A stretch of DNA of 64,000 bases, taken from Spongiimicrobium salis (lineage in GTDB: Bacteria > Bacteroidota > Bacteroidia > Flavobacteriales > Flavobacteriaceae). The notes under the pieces were generated by a model. That model did not search any database, was not told the origin of the DNA, and was given only the letters and a program-made list of their open reading frames with translations. This document shows positions 16,297 to 25,806 of this stretch, in pieces. Where the stretch lies: positions 186,001 through 250,000 of the forward strand of contig NZ_JBHEQA010000001.1 of NCBI RefSeq assembly GCF_043678055.1. The letters run 5' to 3'. The number at the start of each line of letters is the position of its first letter. The first letter of the stretch is position 1. A program made the translations under genes and the position numbers.

Positions 16297-17220
16297 ATGC
16301 AAAAAACGTTTTTTAAAATAGAAAATTCAAATAGCTTATCTACGCTTACCAATAAATTTCTAGTTCTACTAGTATCAATAGTTACATTCTCCTGTTCTAA
16401 TGATGATGATAATGGAATATCTCCTGCAGGTATTACCGAGATATCCCAAAACATTAAAGATTTAATTTATTTCAGAGGAGATGAAAAAGCTCCTACAGTA
16501 CTGATAGCTGTACCAGGTGGTCCAAGTACCGAATTGGCAATAGATATCGTAGATGACCTTGCACAAGATATTAGTCGTCCGCAAGATATTTTAACCGTAA
16601 CTGTACATCAGGCCCAAACATTAAACCCTAACATATTAGAAGGCAATGATATAACATTAGACCAAGCCATTAATGTTAATGCCGAAAGTGTAGAGATGCT
16701 TTCTGAAGTGATCACTTATTTTAAAGATCAAGGTAGAACGGTTTATGTCGCTGGAATATCATTTGGCGCATTTGTAACGCAAGAGTTTATTGCGCAAAAA
16801 GGAATAGCTGCGGCCGATGATTATTTAATTATAACAGGTAGGCTAGACATTAACGATGCGATGTGGCAGGGTCTGGCCGAAGGAAAGGAAGCGTTTTTTG
16901 AAAACGGCCTTACTCCTATAGTAGATGATGAACCATCTGAAGATGTATTTAATAGAAATGAAGCTAGAATACTTGCTGGATTAGGAATGAATAGATATAC
17001 AGAGCAATTTAATACTATTGAAAGCCTATCTAACATAACATACATTTATGGAGAAACAGACATGGCTGTTGGTAGCCTTACGGCCGAAGAAGTTGCATTT
17101 TTACAATCGAAAAATGCAAACATACTTTCCGGAAATGGCGGTCATGATTCGCCTTTTGAGTGTTTTCTTAAACAGGGGTTTAGTGAAGCATTTGGAATAG
17201 TATTGCCTTGCCCACAATAG
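16297..17220 (+). CDS. Alpha/beta-hydrolase-fold lipoprotein
   Basis: A 307-residue exported hydrolase of unknown substrate. A lipoprotein signal (VLLVSIVTFSC, cysteine near residue 29) is followed by an acidic SNDDDN stretch common in surface lipoproteins of this phylum. The nucleophile elbow GISFGA lies near 155, with candidate partners Asp in IYGETD near 255 and His in GNGGHDSPF near 290. The ATG at 16297 is chosen because the longer frame places the signal peptide 26 residues inside. The LytTR site just upstream suggests control by the divergent two-component system. Confidence 0.75.
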   Translation: MQKTFFKIENSNSLSTLTNKFLVLLVSIVTFSCSNDDDNGISPAGITEISQNIKDLIYFRGDEKAPTVLIAVPGGPSTELAIDIVDDLAQDISRPQDILTVTVHQAQTLNPNILEGNDITLDQAINVNAESVEMLSEVITYFKDQGRTVYVAGISFGAFVTQEFIAQKGIAAADDYLIITGRLDINDAMWQGLAEGKEAFFENGLTPIVDDEPSEDVFNRNEARILAGLGMNRYTEQFNTIESLSNITYIYGETDMAVGSLTAEEVAFLQSKNANILSGNGGHDSPFECFLKQGFSEAFGIVLPCPQ

Positions 17221-17243
17221 ACCGTAACACCTCAATTAAAAAG

Positions 17244-17401
17244 ATGAAAAAAATACTATCCTTTTTCTACTTGGTGTTTATGCACTAAATACTCAAGCTC
17301 AACAAGGAAAAGATGACAGTGGCGCCTTCCTAGATAAAAAAGAATTTAAAATAGGGTATTCCGGAACCATATTATGGCAAGTGAATGGAGATATGGTTTA
17401 A
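17244..17401 (+). pseudogene. Frameshifted remnant of a small secreted protein
   Basis: ATG at 17244 gives MKKILSFFYLVFMH and stops. One frame over the sequence reads FLLGVYALNTQAQQGKDD and continues to a stop at 17401 (ending ILWQVNGDMV). Joining the frames at the T5 run near 17262 gives a signal peptide with an AQA-like cleavage site and a mature part of only about 35 residues. It is either a broken gene or a decayed fragment. No family is recognised. Confidence 0.45.
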
Positions 17402-17426
17402 CGTATAGACAATAAAATATAGTACA

Positions 17427-17903
17427 ATGAGAAAATTAAAATTAATTGCAATTACAACAGTATTAACATTGCTAACAACTAATGTTTTTGCACAAGAAAC
17501 AATAAACCAAAAATTTGAAGTAAAGGTAATTACAAGCGTAGAGTCTATCATACCAGATGGATTAGGTAGGTCGCGTTTAATTTCGGCAAACGAGAAAAGG
17601 GACTATAAAGAATTTACTTCTACGCAAACAAAAGATGATAATACAAGAAATAAGTCGAAAAGAAAAGATATTAGGGTAAAGGATTTTGAAGAAACAAAAT
17701 TATTAAACTTTTATAATCTAGGGGGTATACGATTTCAAAATATAGCAGCAAATGACGCCCTAATTTCCTCGAAATTAACAGCAATGATTTCTGAAGGCTG
17801 GGATTTGGTATTTGTAACAAGTGCTGTGGAAAGTGATGCCGGCGGGAACGACGGAAATGGCATTTTTATTACACGCTACATCTTTAAAAGAAAATTAGAT
17901 TAA
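17427..17903 (+). CDS. Small secreted protein, DUF4177-like C-terminus
   Basis: A 158-residue protein with a signal peptide (MRKLKLIAITTVLTLLTTNV, cleavage near FAQ). The C-terminal part, SKLTAMISEGWDLVFVTSAV ending in a YIFKRK-like tail, has the layout of DUF4177 proteins (a GWEL-type motif and a final basic FKR). The middle (about 55-85) is charged and probably unfolded. Function unknown. It is followed 32 bases later by an outer-membrane beta-barrel gene in the same direction. Confidence 0.6.
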   Translation: MRKLKLIAITTVLTLLTTNVFAQETINQKFEVKVITSVESIIPDGLGRSRLISANEKRDYKEFTSTQTKDDNTRNKSKRKDIRVKDFEETKLLNFYNLGGIRFQNIAANDALISSKLTAMISEGWDLVFVTSAVESDAGGNDGNGIFITRYIFKRKLD

Positions 17904-17935
17904 AAAATACAAACAATTAAATAAAAACATCAATC

Positions 17936-18499
17936 ATGAAGAAAATAATATTAATGACCGTTATTACAGTTTTAGGATTAACTGCTATCAATGCGCAAGA
18001 AGTAAAATTTGGAGCTAAAGCAGGTTTAAACTTTGCATTTGTTACAGGAGACGATACCGAAGATTTTACTCCCAATACCGATTTCCATTTTGGCGTTATG
18101 GCAGAATGGAAAATTTCAGACAAATTCGCTTTGCAACCCGAAGTTATGTATTCCCGACAAGGGGCAGATACGAACATTGATTCTGAGGGTGTAATTTCAT
18201 TAAACTATCTAAATGTCCCAATAATGGGAAAATACTATGTTACCAAGGGATTGAGCTTAGAAGCAGGGCCACAAATTGGTTTTTTACTTTCTACTGAAGG
18301 AGGTTCCATAAACTTTGAGGATGCTTTAAAATCGACAGATTTCGGAGTGAATTTTGGTGTTGGTTATAAACTTGATAACGGACTCAATTTTAGCGCAAGA
18401 TATAATCTTGGGTTGTCTAATATTATTGACTTTAATGGGGTCTCCGATAAAAATAGAAATGGAGTATTTCAACTATCCGTTGGTTATTTCTTCTTCTAA
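17936..18499 (+). CDS. Outer-membrane beta-barrel protein, porin-like family
   Basis: A 187-residue protein with a signal peptide (ending INAQ near residue 21) and alternating hydrophobic strands typical of the eight-stranded OMP_b-brl_2 family: EVKFGAKAGLNFAFV, FHFGVMAEWKISDKFALQPE, VPIMGKYYVTKGLSLEAGPQ, and a terminal strand FQLSVGYFFF ending in phenylalanine for BamA recognition. Such proteins are mostly of unknown role. A clear terminator follows. Confidence 0.85.
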   Translation: MKKIILMTVITVLGLTAINAQEVKFGAKAGLNFAFVTGDDTEDFTPNTDFHFGVMAEWKISDKFALQPEVMYSRQGADTNIDSEGVISLNYLNVPIMGKYYVTKGLSLEAGPQIGFLLSTEGGSINFEDALKSTDFGVNFGVGYKLDNGLNFSARYNLGLSNIIDFNGVSDKNRNGVFQLSVGYFFF

Positions 18500-18517
18500 A
18501 ATTAGATTTTATAGCCG

Positions 18518-18542
18518 CCCAAGTGAATTCACTTGGGTTTTT
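18518..18542 (+). terminator. Terminator after the beta-barrel gene
   Basis: The 20-bp palindrome CCCAAGTGAATTCACTTGGG is followed at once by a T run. Confidence 0.8.
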
Positions 18543-18593
18543 ATTTTTTAAATATTTCAACTTTTATTTCAATCAATTAAACCATATAAAATC

Positions 18594-19673
18594 ATGAAAA
18601 AAACAAATACCATCTTTTTACTTCTAATACTATCATTTTCATTGATGAATTTTAGTTGTACTAATAGTGAGGAAGAGTTACTGATTGATGATTTATCAAG
18701 CCTTGATAAAGAACTTATGGAAAGAGACTTTTCAGGTGTTGTTTTAATCGCTCAAAATGACAATATCTTATTTAATAAAGCATATGGAAGAAAAAGTAGT
18801 CAAGAAAATGGATTGAATGATATCAATACTGTTTTTGATATGTGCTCCATCACAAAACAATTGACTGCCGCAGGAATACTAAAATTGTCCATGCAAAATA
18901 AGGTTTCGGTTGATGATAATTTATCAAAATACTTTAATGCTGTTCCTAACGACAAAAAAAATATAACCATTCATCAGTTGCTCACACATTCTTCTGGTTT
19001 AAGAGCTGGAATAGGTGGAGATTATGAAACCATAACCGAAGAAGCGTTTTTAGACCAAGTTTTTGATAGTGCATTAATTAGCCCCGTTGGAGAACGATTT
19101 AATTATTCTAATGTAGGCTATAGTTTACTTGGTTTAATAATTGAAAAAGCCAGTGGAATGGATTATGAGAGCTTTTTAAATGTAGAGATTTTTGAACCTT
19201 CAAATATGGACCATACTGGTTATATCATTCCAGATTGGCAACAAAATGAAGTGGCCAACGGTTATTTGAATGGCGTTGAAAATAATAAACCAAATGAAGA
19301 GAATTGGAGTGACAATGGTCCGTATCTCAATCTTAAAGGAAATGGAGGTCTTCTAACACGAGCGAATGATTTATTACTCTGGAGCCAATCAATAATGAAC
19401 AATACGGTACTAGATGAAGCAACTACATCGAAATATCTTTTTCCTCATTTCCAACCCACAAATCTATACGATAGCTATGGATATGGCTGGGGAATTGAAA
19501 ACAATGATTCGGAGAATAAATTAGTGGTTCATGGAGGTGCGAGTACTTTGTTTACCTCTGATATGTGGATCTACCCAAACAAGGGAATTACAATAATCGT
19601 GCTCAGTAATGAATTTAAAGCATCTGTATACACCATTGCAAGAGGGATATCAAATTTTTTACTAGCAGAGTAA
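18594..19673 (+). CDS. Serine hydrolase lipoprotein, beta-lactamase/class C fold
   Basis: A 359-residue exported hydrolase. The lipoprotein signal MKKTNTIFLLLILSFSLMNF ends at SC near residue 22. The active-site SxxK is SITK in FDMCSITKQLT near 84, the second motif YSN is in FNYSNVGYSLLG near 165, and HGG lies in VVHGGASTLF near 310. There is no additional C-terminal domain. Members include D-amino-acid peptidases and esterases, so the substrate is open. The next gene has nearly the same signal peptide, suggesting a duplicated leader. Confidence 0.85.
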   Translation: MKKTNTIFLLLILSFSLMNFSCTNSEEELLIDDLSSLDKELMERDFSGVVLIAQNDNILFNKAYGRKSSQENGLNDINTVFDMCSITKQLTAAGILKLSMQNKVSVDDNLSKYFNAVPNDKKNITIHQLLTHSSGLRAGIGGDYETITEEAFLDQVFDSALISPVGERFNYSNVGYSLLGLIIEKASGMDYESFLNVEIFEPSNMDHTGYIIPDWQQNEVANGYLNGVENNKPNEENWSDNGPYLNLKGNGGLLTRANDLLLWSQSIMNNTVLDEATTSKYLFPHFQPTNLYDSYGYGWGIENNDSENKLVVHGGASTLFTSDMWIYPNKGITIIVLSNEFKASVYTIARGISNFLLAE

Positions 19674-19738
19674 CAGTAGTATCTACAACAGTGTTCATGT
19701 AGCGTAATAAAATCAAATTCTAAAAATTTTAAAATAAA

Positions 19739-20878
19739 ATGAAAAAAACAAACGCAATTCTATTGCTTCTAACGATGTCTTTGATACTAGTAAGCTTTAG
19801 CTATAAAAGTAGTGTCAAGAATAGTGAAATGGTAACTAGACACGATAAAGAAGATTCCGAATTTATCAAACTTGCCGAGAAATTTGAAAAATATATGTGC
19901 CATTTAAACCTACCTGATTGTGAAGGTACAATTATAGCAGATCAATGGGCTTTAACAGCTGCGCATTGCGCTATAGAAATTGTAAATAAATTCAGGGACG
20001 GAAAAAAGCATTTTGTAATCATTAATGATATCGAAATTGAAGTAGATAAGGTAGTAATGAATCCTTACTGGATTGAAAGACAAGATGAAGATGCTGATAT
20101 CGCATTATTACATTTGAAGCAAAAACCTCTTGGTGCATTAAACGCAAAATTATACACCGACAATGATGAACTTGACAAATTAGTATATATGGTAGGAGGA
20201 GGCGACAAGGGAAATGGACTCATTGGTGAAAATGGTAACGACGGCAAACAAAGAGGTGCCACCAATAGGATTGAAAGAGTAGATAAAGAATGGCTGTATT
20301 GGACATTTGATCATCCCGACACCAAAACAAAGTACCTTACTGAATTTGAAGGCATTAGTGGTGCAGGTGATAGCGGTGGACCCGCTTTTATTTTAAAGGA
20401 CAACGAGGTATACCTTGCAGGGATTAGCTCAGGGCAAGATCCAAAAGGTGGTGACGATGGACTGTATGGTGTAGAAGAGTTTTATACAAGAGTATCACAG
20501 TATATACAATGGATAAATGAAGAAATAACTGGAAATGGTTTAGTTTCAAATGCAAAATTTAGAATAGAACCCAAAGCTGATGCCATAGATGATAGACCTA
20601 AAGTCATCCCTATAGATCCGGATATATTCAAGCAATATGTTGGTGAATATAAATTAAAAGAAACTACCATAAAGATTTACACAGAAGATAATGGAACAAA
20701 ACTTTATGTATTCGTAGCAGACCAACCTCCTTACGAACTAGTCCCTACAGGAGAACACCAATTTACTTTTAGAATATCCAATGCGTTTAAAATTGAATTT
20801 AAGAAACCCAAAAATGGTGTCTTTCATGAATTAGTTGCCATACAACCTGATGGAACCTATACAGCGACTCGTAAATAA
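19739..20878 (+). CDS. Trypsin-like serine protease with a C-terminal DUF3471-like module
   Basis: A 379-residue exported protease. The leader MKKTNAILLLLTMSLILVSF copies that of the preceding gene, but its lipobox cysteine is replaced by tyrosine (SFSYKS). The S1 domain (about 45-260) shows all three catalytic motifs: ALTAAHC, DADIALLHL and GAGDSGGPAF. A C-terminal module (about 292-379, IFKQYVGEYKLKE, LVPTGEHQFTF, KIEFKK) resembles the lipocalin-like tail common in class C serine hydrolases and is unusual on a trypsin fold. Similar tails occur on two other proteins in this window. Confidence 0.8.
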   Translation: MKKTNAILLLLTMSLILVSFSYKSSVKNSEMVTRHDKEDSEFIKLAEKFEKYMCHLNLPDCEGTIIADQWALTAAHCAIEIVNKFRDGKKHFVIINDIEIEVDKVVMNPYWIERQDEDADIALLHLKQKPLGALNAKLYTDNDELDKLVYMVGGGDKGNGLIGENGNDGKQRGATNRIERVDKEWLYWTFDHPDTKTKYLTEFEGISGAGDSGGPAFILKDNEVYLAGISSGQDPKGGDDGLYGVEEFYTRVSQYIQWINEEITGNGLVSNAKFRIEPKADAIDDRPKVIPIDPDIFKQYVGEYKLKETTIKIYTEDNGTKLYVFVADQPPYELVPTGEHQFTFRISNAFKIEFKKPKNGVFHELVAIQPDGTYTATRK

Positions 20879-20883
20879 AACCA

Positions 20884-20910
20884 TAGAAACTAAAACAACT
20901 ACAGTTTCTA
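20884..20910 (+). terminator. Weak hairpin after the protease gene
   Basis: TAGAAACT and AGTTTCTA form an 8-bp stem with an 11-base loop just past the stop codon. There is no strong T run, so termination is uncertain. The rest of the gap to 21098 shows nothing else. Confidence 0.35.
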
Positions 20911-21098
20911 TTAGATTAGATATTGTTTCTTTTAAAAACAACATTACTTCTTGGTATCCCTTTTCAAAATTTGATTGTCATTCAGATTTGGAAAATTGCG
21001 TTCTTCTTTCGGGCAGTCCTCTTTTGGTTTACTTCCCATTGAGCCTTCGTTATTACCTTTTTTGTAATCAATATTGTCTTGATAACTTAGAATCTTTA

Positions 21099-23813
21099 TT
21101 AGCGGGAAACTCTTGTTTGTAACGGAAGAATATTATCATCATAATATCGATCTATTAGTAAATGTCTAGGGTCTATAGCCACTTTAGCCGGAACGCTATC
21201 TAAGGCAATACTTAAACTGGTAAACTCCTTGTTCAATTTTATTTTTTTAGTGTAATACAGTTCTCTTTCATCTTCATCCAGAAAAAAGCCAAGTTCCACC
21301 CAATCATCCATACCAGCTTCAACTTCGTTACCCATACTATCTGATGCTATTTTATGGGATTCAATTTCTATATCAATTTGGTACGTATCCCCCTGCTTTT
21401 TATATGCTGCTTGTTTTATTCCTATATCATAAATAATATTCTTTTTAAAACTTTCCTCAACAAAAGAACTCAGGGAATCAGGTACCATGGCATTCAAATG
21501 ATCTAAAAAATCTAAGGTGCTGGGATAGGGCGGTTCTTTATATTTATAGCGATTCAAAAAATCACTAAGTGCCATATTGATCTTTTCTTCTCCTATATAC
21601 TCTTGTAAGGCATAAAAAATGAGACTCGATTTGCCGTATTGGATATGTCGTTGATTTTCCACTTTGTGCAAGGACGGTTCTATACCGTTATTATTACTTC
21701 GCCCTGTTAGATAACGTTGATGGTCATAATCCAGAAAACGACGCAATGCTATTGGATCTCTCAACTGATTTTTAAGGACCATTAGGGTGGAATATTCTGC
21801 CAGCCCTTCACTCAACATTGCGTGGCCTTGCATATTGGCCCCAATAAGCTGGTGCGCCCACCATTGGTGTGCCAGTTCATGGGCAATAACGGCGTCAACC
21901 GGGTTCACTTTGGTATCCTCTTCAATGTTCAGGATAAAACCAGCACTTTCATTGTACAGCATAGTGCCAGGAAATGCCTGTCCTCCAAAGCTAACATAAC
22001 GCGGTACTTCTATGATTCTACATTGTTTATGGTAATAAGGGCCAAAGTTTTTGGTGTAATAGGTTAATGAGCGCTCCATGGCATCCAAGATCTTAGCGAT
22101 ATTTTGGGGATGCTTTTTATCAAAATATACTTCCAAGTCAATGCCATTCCATTTACGATGTGCCTTTTCATAGCGTGCCGAATTAAACGTATGATAGTTG
22201 ATTGAAGGGGTATCCAAAACATACTGATAGTAATTCCGATTGTTTTCTTGCCATTGTTTTACGAGACTTCCAGGAGCTATGGCCACCTGGTCCGCAGCAG
22301 TGGATATGATCGTCTTGGCCGGGATAAAATTAGAGGTGCCACTACCTATCGGATGTTCCATATGATATTTGGACCGCTCTTTAGTGAGGGGAGGTAAGCC
22401 GTCTTTTTCAACAAGGCCATATTCTTTTCGGGCAGCGTTATCCTGAATTTCAAATCTTGGGTTATAACCCAAATAGGGAAGAAAATTCCGATTTTGGATC
22501 ATGGTGCCATTTTTTACCACCCTGGTATTTCCTCGTTCATTTTCAAATCCTTGGGTTCCATACGAAGCCTTTAAGGTGATTTCTAGGGAAGCATTGGGTG
22601 GCAAAGGTTCCATTAGTCGATACGACCTAAAGAAATGGGTATCGTCTTTAACTAGTGATTGGGCGTTGGGAATGTATAATTCGCTTTCCCATCCCGGATT
22701 CATAGTAAAATATAGGATGTCTATCGATTCTTGCTCCTCATTGGTAAGGGTGAGTTTGGTTTTGGCAGTAACCTTGCGTTCATTAGGAAAAATAGCAATA
22801 TCATAGCTAATATTAGTGATTTTTGGCAACGGCTTTTCAGCATACTTTTTGTAGCGCGTCTCATAAGATGCAGAAATTTCCTGCTCTTGTTTTCTACTGC
22901 GATTGGTGTTTATTATTTCAGTATTGTAAAAAATAAAAGCCCCCACTAAAACCCATAATAGCGTACTACCTAGAAATAGTATGAAGTTATTTTTTGACAA
23001 TACTTTCGGTGTAATTTTAATGCGTAACAGCAATGATTTTTTAATCCCACGATTCCATAATGCACTTGTTATCAATACACAAATAAAAGCGAATAGCAAC
23101 CAATACCATTTAAACCATAATGCCCCTTCCAGGCCCGGCCCAAAAGAATTAAGATCTGAGTATTGTAGGGAAGGCCCTCTAGCTATGGCCAGTAAATGGG
23201 TGGACACGTCCATAATGCTCAGCAACCGTTCCCAACCAAAAAATAGGAGTAGCGACACCAGGTATCCCAAATACTTATGGTTCAAAAGTACCTGGCACAG
23301 CATTGCGATAGCAGCATATATGATATAATTGGGAAAGGGTTCCAAAAGGAAATTGGTTAGATACTGATCGATTTCCACACGGCTGAACCCATTCCATAGC
23401 TGATACGAAATTCCTATACAGATAAATACCAAATGGAGGATGGAAATAATACTGACAAGCGATACCATTTTTGCAAGAACTGACACAAATGCAGTGTACG
23501 GTGTGGTATCAATAATCTCATCCAAATGTTGGTCTTTATCCCGCCACACCAACTCTCCGCTATAGAATACAAGCAGTATGACCAACAGTATGCTACTAAA
23601 GTAATTGATAACACCGATGACCAAATAGGTTACGGGATAGGCCCTATGACCCCATAGGCGATTCCCTGAAAAAAGGTTGATCAAAAGAAAAGCGCTGCCA
23701 AGAACCAAAATAATCTTAAAAACAGGTGATTTAACAATGTTGAGAAAACCAATAAAAAAGAAGCTTTTAAACTGGCTCCAGGAGGTTTTCCTATTTTTAA
23801 CAGCAGTACGCAT
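21099..23813 (-). CDS. ABC-2 permease fused to an M1 family aminopeptidase
   Basis: A 904-residue inner-membrane protein. The first ~285 residues contain about six to seven hydrophobic helices of an ABC-2 permease. The rest is an M1 metallopeptidase with an N-terminal beta-saddle and the zinc motif HELAHQWW near 640, the third ligand in MLSEGLAEYS about 20 residues later, and a following tyrosine-containing segment. The exopeptidase GxMEN-type motif appears only as SFGGQAFPGTMLYNES. Such fusions are known in Bacteroidota. The gene is last in a three-gene operon with an ATPase and a second permease; the peptidase probably acts in the periplasm beside the transporter. Confidence 0.9.
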   Translation of the reverse strand: MRTAVKNRKTSWSQFKSFFFIGFLNIVKSPVFKIILVLGSAFLLINLFSGNRLWGHRAYPVTYLVIGVINYFSSILLVILLVFYSGELVWRDKDQHLDEIIDTTPYTAFVSVLAKMVSLVSIISILHLVFICIGISYQLWNGFSRVEIDQYLTNFLLEPFPNYIIYAAIAMLCQVLLNHKYLGYLVSLLLFFGWERLLSIMDVSTHLLAIARGPSLQYSDLNSFGPGLEGALWFKWYWLLFAFICVLITSALWNRGIKKSLLLRIKITPKVLSKNNFILFLGSTLLWVLVGAFIFYNTEIINTNRSRKQEQEISASYETRYKKYAEKPLPKITNISYDIAIFPNERKVTAKTKLTLTNEEQESIDILYFTMNPGWESELYIPNAQSLVKDDTHFFRSYRLMEPLPPNASLEITLKASYGTQGFENERGNTRVVKNGTMIQNRNFLPYLGYNPRFEIQDNAARKEYGLVEKDGLPPLTKERSKYHMEHPIGSGTSNFIPAKTIISTAADQVAIAPGSLVKQWQENNRNYYQYVLDTPSINYHTFNSARYEKAHRKWNGIDLEVYFDKKHPQNIAKILDAMERSLTYYTKNFGPYYHKQCRIIEVPRYVSFGGQAFPGTMLYNESAGFILNIEEDTKVNPVDAVIAHELAHQWWAHQLIGANMQGHAMLSEGLAEYSTLMVLKNQLRDPIALRRFLDYDHQRYLTGRSNNNGIEPSLHKVENQRHIQYGKSSLIFYALQEYIGEEKINMALSDFLNRYKYKEPPYPSTLDFLDHLNAMVPDSLSSFVEESFKKNIIYDIGIKQAAYKKQGDTYQIDIEIESHKIASDSMGNEVEAGMDDWVELGFFLDEDERELYYTKKIKLNKEFTSLSIALDSVPAKVAIDPRHLLIDRYYDDNILPLQTRVSR

Positions 23814-23825
23814 TGGTTCTATAAT

Positions 23826-24644
23826 TTATGGATGTTTCTTGCTTTTATTTTTACGCATTGTAAAGGTGCTGTAGGAAATGAATAGCATACCTGCCGCGGT
23901 TGATATCCAAATCAACCTATTCCAAAAAATTTGTTTGGAATAGAGCATTACGGAGGTATGTTTTTCTGTGATGTTCAGGTATTTTGAAGCATTTCTAAAA
24001 GCGGAAACGCCCGTCATATCCAGAAAGCCGGATACCGTTTTTTCGGTAGGGTCTACTTCCAGTACTTGGGCAAGAACAGACATGCCTATGAAGAATACAA
24101 TAATTAAAAGTGCCGCAGCACTATGTTTCCATTTCATGGCTAAGGCATACATCATACTACTTAGGATAAAGGCATTAGGAAGAATAAAAAGAAAGTAGTT
24201 GCCCAAGAAGGTCTCTATATGAAAAGGACCAAACCGTTCGGGACCGGCCCAACCAAAAATAGGGGCTAGCCAACTCCCTATTATAAAGCCCAGATACCCC
24301 GCCACTGCGGGAAAAGTGGCTAAGAATACCACAGCAAAGAACCTACCAAAAAAATAGCCAGATCGCTTAAGCGGGGTCGTAAATAGAATTTCATCAAACT
24401 TATTTTTATAATCTTTAAGCGCAGTTTGATTGACAAAAGCAAAGACGATAAATAGACTAAAAAAACTCAGTTGAAGTATTTGATGATGTAGTTGATAAGG
24501 CGCATTTCTCAGTACCCTTCCCCCTGCATCCGGATTCAATACAATGGCAATAAACTCTATGAAAAAGAAGATAACTAGGTAAACATATGTAATAGGTTTA
24601 CGCAAGTGATACTGGAGCTCTGATTTAAAGAAAGTTTTAAACAT
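23826..24644 (-). CDS. ABC-2 type permease subunit
   Basis: A 272-residue inner-membrane protein with six predicted helices, for example TYVYLVIFFFIEFIAIVL, LSFFSLFIVFAFVNQTAL and LIIVFFIGMSVLAQVL. It lies 17 bases after the ATPase gene and 12 before the permease/M1 fusion. Together they would make one transporter with two different membrane halves. The cargo is unknown. Confidence 0.85.
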   Translation of the reverse strand: MFKTFFKSELQYHLRKPITYVYLVIFFFIEFIAIVLNPDAGGRVLRNAPYQLHHQILQLSFFSLFIVFAFVNQTALKDYKNKFDEILFTTPLKRSGYFFGRFFAVVFLATFPAVAGYLGFIIGSWLAPIFGWAGPERFGPFHIETFLGNYFLFILPNAFILSSMMYALAMKWKHSAAALLIIVFFIGMSVLAQVLEVDPTEKTVSGFLDMTGVSAFRNASKYLNITEKHTSVMLYSKQIFWNRLIWISTAAGMLFISYSTFTMRKNKSKKHP

Positions 24645-24661
24645 CCTTGTAGATTTAATAA

Positions 24662-25546
24662 TTATGACGTGGATTTGGAACGATTGATCTTCAGAAAGAA
24701 AACGTCTTCCAGATTGGGTGAGGCTACTTCAAAATTTTGCCCAGGACGAGTGTCGCTATGTGTAAAAATATGGAGATGACCTTCTATCATTCGGGTAGCG
24801 ATGATATTATGGTCCTGGGAATAGGTTTGAAGTTCGGAACGTGCTATCTTCTTTTGGTATATTTTTCCCTGAAGTTCTTCTACTGCTTTGGAAGGCGTAC
24901 CCTGATAGATGACCTTACCAAGGTTCATAATGGCCATATCAGTACATAGTTCTTTTACATCTTCTACGATATGGGTGGAAAGGATCACTATGACCTCACT
25001 GCTCACATCGGCCAAAAGGTTATAGAATCGGTTGCGTTCTGTAGGGTCCAAACCTGCGGTAGGTTCATCTACAATTAAAAGCTTAGGATTCCCTATAAGT
25101 GCTTGAGCAATACCAAAGCGTTGTTTCATCCCCCCGGAAAATTTCTTAACGCTTTTATTGCGCTTTTCATAAAGGTTAACTTTATCTAACAAATAGGCTA
25201 CCATCTCCTTGCGTTCCGAAGCTTGGGTAAAGCCTTTTAAAGTGGCAATATGATGAAGTAATTGTTGGGCCGTTATCCTGGAGTAAACGCCAAACTCTTG
25301 AGGTAGATATCCAAGAACTTCCCTAAGCTTTGCTGGCTGCTCTATGATGTTAATATCATCAAGTGTAATACTTCCTGTGTCTGCTTCCTGTAAAGTAGCT
25401 AACGTCCTCATAAGGGAAGATTTACCAGCACCATTAGGTCCTAAAAGGCCAAACATACCATTGTGCAACTCAAGATTGACGTTAGCCAAAGCTTTTACCC
25501 CATTGCTGTAGGTTTTGGATAGGTTTTTGATACGAAGTATGCTCAT
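24662..25546 (-). CDS. ABC transporter ATP-binding protein
   Basis: Cytoplasmic ATPase of 294 residues. Walker A is GPNGAGKSS near 40, the Q-loop lies in YLPQEFGVY, the signature is FSGGMKQRFG near 140, Walker B is LLIVDEPTAG and the switch histidine is in ILSTHIVED. The start is the ATG at 25546 (MSILRIKNLSKTYSNGVKA); an upstream ATG at 25606 would add 20 unrelated residues. The C-terminal ~75 residues (SKAVEELQGKIYQKKI onward) are the DrrA-like extension common in ABC-2 exporters. It is the first gene of the operon. Confidence 0.92.
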   Translation of the reverse strand: MSILRIKNLSKTYSNGVKALANVNLELHNGMFGLLGPNGAGKSSLMRTLATLQEADTGSITLDDINIIEQPAKLREVLGYLPQEFGVYSRITAQQLLHHIATLKGFTQASERKEMVAYLLDKVNLYEKRNKSVKKFSGGMKQRFGIAQALIGNPKLLIVDEPTAGLDPTERNRFYNLLADVSSEVIVILSTHIVEDVKELCTDMAIMNLGKVIYQGTPSKAVEELQGKIYQKKIARSELQTYSQDHNIIATRMIEGHLHIFTHSDTRPGQNFEVASPNLEDVFFLKINRSKSTS

Positions 25547-25806
25547 AATTTTACGTGTGTTTAGATTAAAACGAACAGGAAACATTCCCGTTACAGCGGT
25601 TGGCATAGAAAGTGAGCAAATGCGATATATATGGGACGAAATCCTGTTTAGTATACATAAAGAATAACTTTTGCTTTTTTGTTGGCAGCAATCTGAAATG
25701 TGAAGACAAGTAGCGTTGATATCAATTTCAGGACTGTTTCGTATTGGTTTGTTTGCATGGTAAGTAATGATAGTAGTCTATCATAATTTCACTTTCTTTT
25801 ACTGTT

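Noticed and set aside
20835..21122. 95-codon frame past the protease gene
   Set aside because: It begins inside the end of the protease gene and runs into the M1 gene; no recognisable sequence.
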